DNA from: Methylovirgula sp. 4M-Z18
Lineage (GTDB): Bacteria > Pseudomonadota > Alphaproteobacteria > Rhizobiales > Beijerinckiaceae
Direction: 5' to 3'
Assembly (NCBI RefSeq): GCF_037890675.1
Contig: NZ_CP149574.1
Coordinates: 1,922,001 to 1,986,000 of the forward strand
DNA length: 64,000 nt
Made by a program: the position numbers and the translations under genes. Position 1 is the stretch's first letter, and each line of letters opens with the position of its first letter. Of this stretch, positions 53,896-61,081 are shown one piece after another. The notes beneath the pieces were generated by a model that was not told where the DNA came from, ran no database searches, and was given only the letters and a program-made list of their open reading frames with translations.

Positions 53896-54269
53896 CAGAA
53901 ATACGCGGTCTTGACTTGGTCGACGGTGAAATCGCCTTGCAGCGCGCGCGGGCGGTAATCGCCTTCGAGTTTGAAGCCGAAGATACCTTGTGCGAGATTG
54001 GCGGTGCTGTTCTGCGTCGCAGGATAGGTGATGCGGCGCACGGAAAAGCGCGGCTCCCACAATTCCACAGCGATGATGATGGCCGAATAGAAGGCCGACA
54101 GGGTCGACGGTTCGAGATTCTTGCCGAGCAGGCCCGGAACGGCGGAGCCGAACAGGCGGCGCATGATGCGGGCGCCGATGCGGGTCGAGAAGATGACCTG
54201 CAGGCTCTGCACCACATGGGCCCAGCCATCGAGCGGCTTGCCGGTTTCGCGGTTGATGCCGGTGATCAC
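53895..54269 (-). CDS. Baseplate assembly protein W (gp25-like)
   Basis: 124 aa from GTG 54269, with AAGGAAG upstream. WAHVVQSLQVIFSTRIGARI, then MRRLFGSAVPGLLGKNLEPS, is the GPW/gp25 lysozyme-like wedge family. GTGA overlaps the stop of V upstream. It initiates sheath assembly. Confidence 0.9.
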   Translation of the reverse strand: MITGINRETGKPLDGWAHVVQSLQVIFSTRIGARIMRRLFGSAVPGLLGKNLEPSTLSAFYSAIIIAVELWEPRFSVRRITYPATQNSTANLAQGIFGFKLEGDYRPRALQGDFTVDQVKTAYF

Positions 54270-54853
54270 GAGATATCTTCCTTGTCGCAAGGCAGGAGGA
54301 CCGAGGGGTCCAGGGCGAACCATTGCGGGTTGTTGTTGGGGTCGCCGACCACGAACTTGATCTTGCTCGGATCGGGAATCTTCGTGACGACGGCCCCGGT
54401 GGCGAGGATGAAATGGCCGCCGCCGGTGGGCTTGGTGTCGGTCATGTGCTTGTCGCCGCGCTGCGTGACCTTCACGTCACCGCGTAGGCGCACGCTTTCG
54501 TCGCTGCGCGTCGAAGGCGAGGCATTGGCGTTCGACCAGGTGAAGGGCACGCCGAAGGCCTGGGAATGATCGCCGTCGGGCGAGATCATCATCATCTGCT
54601 GGCCGACGCTTGGGGCAATGTGCTCCTTATGGTCGCCGGCGTGCTGGCCGTAGGGAATCCAATCGGATTTCACCGGCTGGCCCTGGTCGTCGACGCCGAT
54701 CTGGTGGCGGTAAAGCTGCTGTGCCGCATCGACATCGGTGACCGTACCCGGGCGCCACATGCGCTCGAGGCGGCCTTCGAGATCGGCGATGCGCTCATGC
54801 GCCGCAACGAGGGAGTCGGACAGTTCCCGCAGCAGGGTTTCGAGACCGGTCAC
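54266..54853 (-). CDS. Baseplate spike protein V
   Basis: 195 aa from GTG 54853, overlapping the stop of the gene upstream (GTGA). The OB-fold of gpV spikes is seen in RMWRPGTVTDVDAAQQLYRH then GDHKEHIAPSVGQQMMMISP. The C-terminal part would form the needle that punctures the outer membrane. Confidence 0.85.
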   Translation of the reverse strand: MTGLETLLRELSDSLVAAHERIADLEGRLERMWRPGTVTDVDAAQQLYRHQIGVDDQGQPVKSDWIPYGQHAGDHKEHIAPSVGQQMMMISPDGDHSQAFGVPFTWSNANASPSTRSDESVRLRGDVKVTQRGDKHMTDTKPTGGGHFILATGAVVTKIPDPSKIKFVVGDPNNNPQWFALDPSVLLPCDKEDIS

Positions 54854-55623
54854 GGGGTGGTTTCCGTCACAACCGTAGTCATGTCGGGACCGATGATGGT
54901 CGCTTGCTGCAAGGTCGGCTCGGTGGCGACACCATCGACCGTGCCGAAGCCGAGCATGGTGGCCTCGCTGGGCCCAAGGCCGATCTGCGCGGCGGCGGCC
55001 TCCCAGTCGGCAAGCGGGCCCTGGCCCTCGATTAGATAGGCCACGACGGCGCCGAGACTTGCCAGTTCCGGGCCGTCGGCCTGCATGGCGGCGACCAGGT
55101 CGGCCCAGGCGTCGGAGGGCGGGGCGCCGAACGGCGGCTCGTCGAGGGTCGAGATCGTCAGTTCGATGGCGCGCGCGGCGATGCGCGAGATCTTGTCGCC
55201 GACCTTGTTCTCGAACAGCACCGATTCCAAGTCCTGCGCATGGAACGACAGGACGAAGCGGCGGAACAGGTCGGCCCAGACATTGGTCGGCGATTGCAGG
55301 GCGGAGACGACCTGCCGCCACAGGCCGGCGAAGACGAGGCTGACCGATTTCGACGTGTCGAGGGTGAGGGTCGACGGCACATTGATCGTGGTCAGGGCCG
55401 GAACGAACATCTCGATCCGCAATTTGAGGCCGCGGGTCGCGTCGTTGAGATCGTGCGCCTGAATCGTGCTGTGGCCGTGGCCGACGAGCACGCTCACCAC
55501 CGGCGCCGGCGTGTCGACCGGATCGATCGGGTCGGTGTATACACGGGTCTCGGCCCAGGTCGTGGCCTGTTTGATCGCGCGGCTGGCGCAGAGCGCGACC
55601 GCATAGGCCGTAAGACCCGCCAT
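54850..55623 (-). CDS. Phage structural protein of unknown function
   Basis: 257 aa. MAGLTAYAVALCASRAIKQA opens it; the middle has WRQVVSALQSPTNVWADLFR and ARAIELTISTLDEPP. Position between the spike gene and the connector-like genes suggests a tail-completion or neck role. Family not recognised. Confidence 0.6.
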   Translation of the reverse strand: MAGLTAYAVALCASRAIKQATTWAETRVYTDPIDPVDTPAPVVSVLVGHGHSTIQAHDLNDATRGLKLRIEMFVPALTTINVPSTLTLDTSKSVSLVFAGLWRQVVSALQSPTNVWADLFRRFVLSFHAQDLESVLFENKVGDKISRIAARAIELTISTLDEPPFGAPPSDAWADLVAAMQADGPELASLGAVVAYLIEGQGPLADWEAAAAQIGLGPSEATMLGFGTVDGVATEPTLQQATIIGPDMTTVVTETTP

Positions 55624-56028
55624 CTACGCAGTCTCCAGATCGAGTGGTGCGATTTCGCAGACGATGCGAGTGACCCCGTCCGGCTCGACATCGCGGACGC
55701 GGAAGCGCGGGTGGCCGGCACGATCCGTCGCAGTGAGAATCGTGCCCGCGACCGGCGCAGGCTTCAGCGGGCTGAACAGGGCGGCGTCGAATTCGACGCG
55801 GGCGGAAATCTTGACCAGTTCCGATTTGGCGCCGTCGGAGGATCCGGCCGCGAGCATCAATTCGCGCGGCAGGTCGAGCGGGGCGACGACAGAGAAGGCC
55901 GGAATGGCCGGGTCCGGCGCGCCGGCGGTGAATTCGCTGGCAAGCACGTGCTGCACGAGGATCGTCTCGCCATAGATCGCGTCGAGCGGCGCGAAGGCCG
56001 CCTCGGCGATGGCGGCGAACAGGCTCAT
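55624..56028 (-). CDS. Probable head-tail connector or neck protein
   Basis: 134 aa. MSLFAAIAEAAFAPLDAIYG starts it and GAKSELVKISARVEFDAALF continues. Short, mixed alpha/beta composition and position between capsid and tail genes fit a head-completion protein. It overlaps the next gene's stop by 4 bp. Confidence 0.5.
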   Translation of the reverse strand: MSLFAAIAEAAFAPLDAIYGETILVQHVLASEFTAGAPDPAIPAFSVVAPLDLPRELMLAAGSSDGAKSELVKISARVEFDAALFSPLKPAPVAGTILTATDRAGHPRFRVRDVEPDGVTRIVCEIAPLDLETA

Positions 56029-56354
56029 CTGACGAGAACCCGGAGCGAGCGGGTCAGGTCCGTGCCGTCGTCGAGCACGATATGGGCCGAGACGACCGTG
56101 AACCCGTCGGGCATGCCACCGGAGAGGTTGACGCTCTGAATGAAGCCGCTGACGCCGGCATCGGCCGCGACGACGCCGGCGAGGCCGGGCGGCCCCTGCG
56201 CGAGGTCGCCGACATCGTCCGCGATGACGCTGGAGGCGTCGTGCCCGACGATCGTGGCGGTGGCCTGCGACGGGTCGAGCAGGGTGCTCCAGTCGAGATG
56301 CACGATCTTGATGTCGGTCGGCGCCTTTTGGACGTCAGGCCAGGCGAAGATCAT
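56025..56354 (-). CDS. Small phage protein in the head-tail junction region
   Basis: 109 aa. Begins MIFAWPDVQKAPTDIKIVHL; no motif recognised. Four-base overlap with the connector-like gene downstream shows coupling. A structural role is likely from context alone. Confidence 0.55.
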   Translation of the reverse strand: MIFAWPDVQKAPTDIKIVHLDWSTLLDPSQATATIVGHDASSVIADDVGDLAQGPPGLAGVVAADAGVSGFIQSVNLSGGMPDGFTVVSAHIVLDDGTDLTRSLRVLVR

Positions 56355-56368
56355 GGGATTTCCTTTCT

Positions 56369-56397
56369 GGCGCGAATGGCGAACACACCAGGCGCGC
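56369..56397. repeat. Short repeat, inverted relative to the 57.2 kb pair
   Basis: GGCGCGAATGGCGAACACAC leads it and CCAGGCGCGC ends it. It is the reverse complement of the units at 57206-57234 and 57245-57273 with a few changes. Confidence 0.5.
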
Positions 56398-56636
56398 TAA
56401 TCCTTCGCGACGGTGATGGGATCGACCCGCTTCAGCTTGTCTTTCGTGATGCCGGACAAGGGCAGCGTGTCCGGTTCATGGGCCGGATGCTCCTGGGCCG
56501 GTGCATCCTTTCCGTCCGCATATTCCGCGGAGCCACGCTTCACGAGCTTGCCGGCGGCCTTCGCGGGGAACCCGGCGGTTTCACCGTGCATATACGGGAG
56601 TTCGTTGCGCAGGAAGCGCACGAGGCGGTCGGACAT
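56397..56636 (-). CDS. Small phage protein, unknown function
   Basis: 79 aa from ATG 56636 (MSDRLVRFLRNELPYMHGET). Charged, with a lysine-rich end (SGITKDKLKRVDPITVAKD). No family assigned. Preceded by palindromic repeat copy E. Located between the decoration-like and junction genes. Confidence 0.5.
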   Translation of the reverse strand: MSDRLVRFLRNELPYMHGETAGFPAKAAGKLVKRGSAEYADGKDAPAQEHPAHEPDTLPLSGITKDKLKRVDPITVAKD

Positions 56637-56670
56637 GGGAGCTCCGGATGCTTGAAGTGTGATCACACCC

Positions 56671-56757
56671 GTCATTGCGAGCAGAGCGAAGCAAGCCATC
56701 TCCGCACCAAGACGACGCAGATCTGTAGATGCATTGCTTCGCTTCCCTCGCAATGAC
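56671..56757. repeat. Chromosomal palindromic repeat, copy E
   Basis: GTCATTGCGAGCAGAGCGAA starts it and CTTCCCTCGCAATGAC ends it, with CAAGCCATCTCCGCACCAAG at the centre. Slightly longer and more diverged than copies C and D. Confidence 0.8.
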
Positions 56758-56770
56758 GGCGAGAAGCCGG

Positions 56771-57187
56771 TTAGACGGCGGGGAGTTCGGTCGCGCCGCC
56801 GAGCACGAGCGTCGCGGCGATGGCAGCGCTCGGATTGTTGCCCGCCGTGAAGGTCGGCACCACAACTGCGCGCACATAGGTCGGCGCGCCGCTCAGATCG
56901 ACGTTGAGACTGGCCTGACCCACGGCGGTGATGGGCGCGAGCGCCGCGCCGGGCAGGTCGGTCCAAGTCGCCCCGTCGTTGCTGCCCTGCAGTTTGGACG
57001 CGACCGAGAAGGCAGTGGGCGCGCCGGCGACCGCATTGACCGCCACATTGAGGACGCCGCTGAAATAATCCTCGCCCGGCTGATGCAGGGTCACGGACTG
57101 GGAATCGACCTCTGCGGCGGCCGCCGCCGTGAAAATGACGTTAGCGACCTTGAGATAGGCGCCGATGTTGTTGAAAGCGGGATGCAT
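56771..57187 (-). CDS. Possible capsid decoration protein
   Basis: 138 aa. A beta-rich, low-charge sequence (KVANVIFTAAAAAEVDSQSV, KLQGSNDGATWTDLPGAALA and PTYVRAVVVPTFTAGN) with a GSNDGATWTDLP motif common in phage surface domains. It lies directly after the capsid gene, where decoration proteins usually map. Not proven. Confidence 0.5.
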   Translation of the reverse strand: MHPAFNNIGAYLKVANVIFTAAAAAEVDSQSVTLHQPGEDYFSGVLNVAVNAVAGAPTAFSVASKLQGSNDGATWTDLPGAALAPITAVGQASLNVDLSGAPTYVRAVVVPTFTAGNNPSAAIAATLVLGGATELPAV

Positions 57188-57205
57188 GGGGAGGCTCCGG
57201 TTTGG

Positions 57206-57273
57206 GCGCGCGTGGCGTGTTCGCCATTCACGCCAGCAAGGAAAGCGCGCGTGGCGTGTTAGCCATTCGCGCC
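57206..57273. repeat. Tandem pair of 29-bp repeats
   Basis: GCGCGCGTGGCGTGTTCGCC with ATTCACGCC (57206-57234), repeated at 57245-57273 with a few changes. An inverted copy is at 56369-56397, and a weaker relative lies near 40220. They fill the gap between the capsid gene stop and the decoration-like gene. Confidence 0.6.
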
Positions 57274-57327
57274 CGCAGGGAAAGGGCCGAAGGGCCAGCG
57301 GTGGCCGGCCCGCGGTTTATTGAAAGG

Positions 57328-59355
57328 TCAGGTGCCCCACTTCACGCCGGTGAGCACGGCGGCCGCCGCGTCGTGGCGCAGGGCGCAATCGTGTTCTTCG
57401 ATGATACGGATCACCGTCTGGTCGTTGTCGAAGGCGCTGACCAGGGTGGTACCATCGGGCGTGTAGGTGGCCTCGGTGCTGGCGTCGATCATCAGGCCGG
57501 GCACTTCGCCGATCATGAATTCGTCCATGTCGACCAGCATCACCTCGCTCTGGGTCCCGTCGACGAGGTTCTGCGGGATGCTTTGGGTCCACTTGTAGGG
57601 GAAGCCGCGGAACATGCCCCGATCCATCTCGGCGCGGTAGAGGAAGCCGCCGACCTGGTCGCGCAGGTCGTAGAAATAATTCTTGGTGCGGCCCGAGAAG
57701 AACCAGACCGGCTTGGTCATCAGCACGTTGTTGGATTCGAGCGCCGTGACGAGTTTGGTCATGTCGGCCAATGACGTTGCGTCGCTATAGACGGCCACGG
57801 AAGCGAAGATATTGCCCGGAAGCGCCAGGTTGCGCAGGCCTTTGGGCGTGAAGGCGGTGCCGGCGCCGCGCAGGAAGGCCCGGTCTTCGGCGATGGCGAG
57901 GGACTTCACCATGTCGTCGCGCACCAAAGCATCGGCGTTGGGCGAGGCGAAGCGCAACAGGTCGTTGGAGATCGGCACGCGCGCCATCAGTTTGCGCGCC
58001 GTCATGCGGACCTGGCCGAAGGCCTCGTCGCCGTTCGGGGCCGGGGCATTCTCGCCGACATAACCCGCGACAGCGCCGCTGTTGAGGCGAGGGAAGGTGA
58101 TGTTGCCGGTGGGCATGTCGACGATGCGCGGGCCCGCGGAGCGGACCACGCTGCGCGGGCGCAACAGGTCGATCACTTCATTGGCCATGTCCTGCGGGAT
58201 CATGAAGCCGCCGGACGCGCCGATGCTGGCCGACAAAGCGCGAGCGGTCATTTCGTCCTTCCAATGGCGCGCGACGTCCATCGGCGACATTTTCAGGCGG
58301 GGGGCTGCCGCGATGGTGCGAACGAAGCGGGCCGCGCGCTCGCCCGGTTCCGGATCGCGCGCGATACCGCCGCGGGCAACGAAGGGCGAGGCGTGGGGAT
58401 TGTGGCCGTCGGTCGGGGCGGCGCGCTGGAACTTGGCGGCTTCCTCGATGGCGAGGGCACGGAAGTCGTTGAGCGACGTCTTGTTTCGAATGTGGGTCGT
58501 TGCGAATTCGGCCGGCAGGCCGAGGGAGCGCACCGTGTTTTCGATCGCGTCGCGGCGGGTCTGCTCGGCTTCGAGAGCGGCATTCACGCGCTCGTCGAGG
58601 GCCTGATCAGCCCGGCGGGTTGCGGCAGCGACGGCGGCATCAACATCGCGCTGGTCGACAACGACATCGGTTCCGCGGTTTTCTTGGCCGGGCTGCGCGC
58701 CCGGAGTCACGTTAGGCATGGTACTTTCCTTGGATGAGGGCGGGGCGGCCCGGTTGTGATCGGCAGCGCGGAATCCGGCTTGAGGATCGGCTGGGATCGG
58801 AACGATCGACACTTCATGCGGTTCCCAATCGGTCGCACGGTGCGTCGGCGGCGTGGTCGAATTGTCGACCTCGAATTTGTGGGTGAGATAGCCCACCGAA
58901 ACGTGGCGCAGCACGCCGTCCTTCACGTCCTGGAAGGCGCGGTCGCCATCGACCGAGCGCGAGAATTTCGCGGTGCCGACCAATTGGCCGCCTTCGACGC
59001 GGGCAGAGCCCGGCACGATGGCGCCGAGCACCGCGCGGGTGCCGCTGTAACGGTCGTGCGCATCGAGCAGAGGCGCGCCGCGGTTGAGCCGATCCACGCG
59101 GATGTTCTGCGGATCCATGGACAGGGTTTCGATGTAATCGTCGTCCCAATCGGAACGCGCCACGGGCGCGCCGGTGGAGATCACGAGATCGGTGGTGCGC
59201 TCGGCCTCGTTGACGCTCGAGGGGATGAGGCCGGCATCGTTGGATCGGCGCACGAAGATCGAAATGGCACGCTCGTGCGACGCGGGCGAGCCGGCGGCCG
59301 GGTTCGCGCCTTCCGCCGACGCGGCCGGCGCTTGCGTTTCAACGGTTTTTGGCAT
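57328..59355 (-). CDS. Prohead protease-major capsid protein fusion (HK97 fold)
   Basis: 675 aa. Residues about 30-205 are a U35-type prohead protease: H100 in LLDAHDRYSG and S153 in RHVSVGY are the likely catalytic pair. Residues 213-330 act as a scaffold-like delta domain, and from about 370 on is an HK97-type capsid subunit (MIPQDMANEVIDLLRPRSVV and RVPISNDLLRFASPNADALV). The fusion would place protease, scaffold and coat in one chain. A strong internal start at 58719 could make the coat part separately. Confidence 0.9.
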   Translation of the reverse strand: MPKTVETQAPAASAEGANPAAGSPASHERAISIFVRRSNDAGLIPSSVNEAERTTDLVISTGAPVARSDWDDDYIETLSMDPQNIRVDRLNRGAPLLDAHDRYSGTRAVLGAIVPGSARVEGGQLVGTAKFSRSVDGDRAFQDVKDGVLRHVSVGYLTHKFEVDNSTTPPTHRATDWEPHEVSIVPIPADPQAGFRAADHNRAAPPSSKESTMPNVTPGAQPGQENRGTDVVVDQRDVDAAVAAATRRADQALDERVNAALEAEQTRRDAIENTVRSLGLPAEFATTHIRNKTSLNDFRALAIEEAAKFQRAAPTDGHNPHASPFVARGGIARDPEPGERAARFVRTIAAAPRLKMSPMDVARHWKDEMTARALSASIGASGGFMIPQDMANEVIDLLRPRSVVRSAGPRIVDMPTGNITFPRLNSGAVAGYVGENAPAPNGDEAFGQVRMTARKLMARVPISNDLLRFASPNADALVRDDMVKSLAIAEDRAFLRGAGTAFTPKGLRNLALPGNIFASVAVYSDATSLADMTKLVTALESNNVLMTKPVWFFSGRTKNYFYDLRDQVGGFLYRAEMDRGMFRGFPYKWTQSIPQNLVDGTQSEVMLVDMDEFMIGEVPGLMIDASTEATYTPDGTTLVSAFDNDQTVIRIIEEHDCALRHDAAAAVLTGVKWGT
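58717..58731 (-). promoter_or_regulatory. Internal ribosome site and start for a separate capsid protein
   Basis: On the minus strand AAGGAAAG (58724-58731) is followed by an in-frame ATG at 58719, codon 213 of the fusion (MPNVTPGAQPGQENRG). The spacing is right for translation initiation, and the site lies exactly between protease and capsid domains. Confidence 0.6.
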
Positions 59356-59361
59356 TTTGGA

Positions 59362-60864
59362 TCAGTCCTTGTTGCCGGCGACCGGGGCTTGCGCGGCGGC
59401 GGCGGTTTTCGGCGAAAGGGCCGGGTCGGAATCGGATTTCAGGCCCGCGCCGACGAGGGCCTCGTGCCACGCCTTGGTGTCGGCGAGCACTTTCTCCGGG
59501 TCGTAGCCGCGGCGGCGGATGGCCTCTTGCGGCGGCATGAAGGTCGCGCGGACCAGGGCGACATCGCCGTTCGCATCCTGCTCGGGATCGAGGGATTCGA
59601 ACTTCGGCGTCGTCGCCTCGTAATCGTAGGAGGCGTTCTGCGGGATCTCGCCGGCGACCTTGCAGGCATCGATGAAGGCGCGCCACACGCCGTCGAGCCA
59701 CATCGGCACGAGGCAAAGCCACTGGATGATCTCCACCTCGCGCTGAAACTGGTTCTGGCCGCCCTTGAGCGACGAGAAGTTGACACGGGACAGATCGCCA
59801 GTGAGCGCCTCGTAAGTCACGGCCCATGCTGCCGCGAGTTCCTGCAGCTCGGTGCGCTTGTACTCGTGAAACGAGCCATTGCTCGCCGGCTGGGTGAACT
59901 TGATGTCCTTCGAGCCGCGCGCGATGGCGATGAGACCCGGTTCGAACTGCTCGACAATGTTGCCTGCGGAATCCGTGACCTTGGGGGCGATACCCTCCTG
60001 GTCGGGATCGTCGGCGCCCATCACGATCGCGGCGACGCAAGCCTCGATCCTTTTGCGGACCCGCTCGGCCTCGCCATAGGTGCCGAGATCGCGCGCCGTG
60101 GTCATGCCCGGCGTCAGCCACGGCACGCCGCGGATCTGACCGATGCGCAGAATCTCGTAAAGATGCAGGATCTGGTCGGCCGGAACCGGATTGCTGACAT
60201 AGCTTTTCGGTTGGCGGATCGGCATTTCGCCGGGATGCTCGCCAAAGAGCCAGAATTTGCGGCGGCGGCCGTCGCGGTCGAATTCGATGCCCTGCTTAAT
60301 GCTGCCGTCGGCGAGCTGATCATTCTTGAAATGATCGATGAAATCGCCTTCGAGCAATTGCAGCTTCAGCGGAATTTTCGCGCCGGTCACGGTGCGCAGG
60401 CGCGTCACGCTTTCGCCGCCCTCCAGCATGCCGCGCACCGCGAGGCGCTGCAGGCCGTAGAAATCGAGCTGACCGTTGAAGTCGCAGATCTTGATCCAAT
60501 CCGCGAAGAGCCCATTGATCCGGGCGTTGAGCTTCTTGTTGGGTGTGCGCGCCTGCACCATGATGCCGGTGCCCACCACATTGTTGGTGAGCACGCGGAT
60601 CGCTTTCGCCGCATGGCCGTTGTTGCGCACCAGTTCGCGCGAATGATTGCGCAGGGCGACGAGGCCGCCGTAGATCTCGGCATTGGCCGAGGTGGAGGCG
60701 GCGAACCAGCCCCAGTTCGCGCGGCCAGGGCGGGCTGCATCGTATCCGCGCAGGGACAATTCGCGCTTCACGCCGCGCGCGACGAGGCCCGCGACCTTGG
60801 CGAGTTCGCGCTTGGCGGCGGCGTTGGTCGAGAAAACGGCGGCAACGGAGTCGAAAATGCCCAT
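59362..60864 (-). CDS. Phage portal protein, lambda family
   Basis: 500 aa. ELVRNNGHAAKAIRVLTNNV and NFSSLKGGQNQFQREVEIIQ are typical of the lambda gpB portal family. It forms the twelve-subunit ring through which DNA enters. Starts 8 bp after the small gpW-like gene's stop; stops 7 bp before the capsid fusion start. Confidence 0.92.
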   Translation of the reverse strand: MGIFDSVAAVFSTNAAAKRELAKVAGLVARGVKRELSLRGYDAARPGRANWGWFAASTSANAEIYGGLVALRNHSRELVRNNGHAAKAIRVLTNNVVGTGIMVQARTPNKKLNARINGLFADWIKICDFNGQLDFYGLQRLAVRGMLEGGESVTRLRTVTGAKIPLKLQLLEGDFIDHFKNDQLADGSIKQGIEFDRDGRRRKFWLFGEHPGEMPIRQPKSYVSNPVPADQILHLYEILRIGQIRGVPWLTPGMTTARDLGTYGEAERVRKRIEACVAAIVMGADDPDQEGIAPKVTDSAGNIVEQFEPGLIAIARGSKDIKFTQPASNGSFHEYKRTELQELAAAWAVTYEALTGDLSRVNFSSLKGGQNQFQREVEIIQWLCLVPMWLDGVWRAFIDACKVAGEIPQNASYDYEATTPKFESLDPEQDANGDVALVRATFMPPQEAIRRRGYDPEKVLADTKAWHEALVGAGLKSDSDPALSPKTAAAAQAPVAGNKD

Positions 60865-60871
60865 GTCGTCG

Positions 60872-61081
60872 CTATCGCTTCAGGAACACGGAGCCGTTGG
60901 CGAGCGGGCGCTTCGGTGCGTCGGTCGCGCCTTCCAGTTCGCGGATCATGCGGTCGCGCAAGGCGAGCATGTCGGTGATCGACGCGAATTGCGTGCGCTT
61001 GCCGCCCTGCTCGACGAAGCGCACGCCGGTGGCGATCGCTTTTGTGAGCGCGGCCAATTGCGCTTGCGTGAAATCAGTCAA
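60872..61081 (-). CDS. Small head-tail joining protein (gpW-like)
   Basis: 69 aa. MTDFTQAQLAALTKAIATGV then VEQGGKRTQFASITDMLALRD is the short gpW/YmfR-type pattern found between terminase and portal in lambda-like head modules. ATGA overlap with the terminase stop. Confidence 0.75.
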   Translation of the reverse strand: MTDFTQAQLAALTKAIATGVRFVEQGGKRTQFASITDMLALRDRMIRELEGATDAPKRPLANGSVFLKR

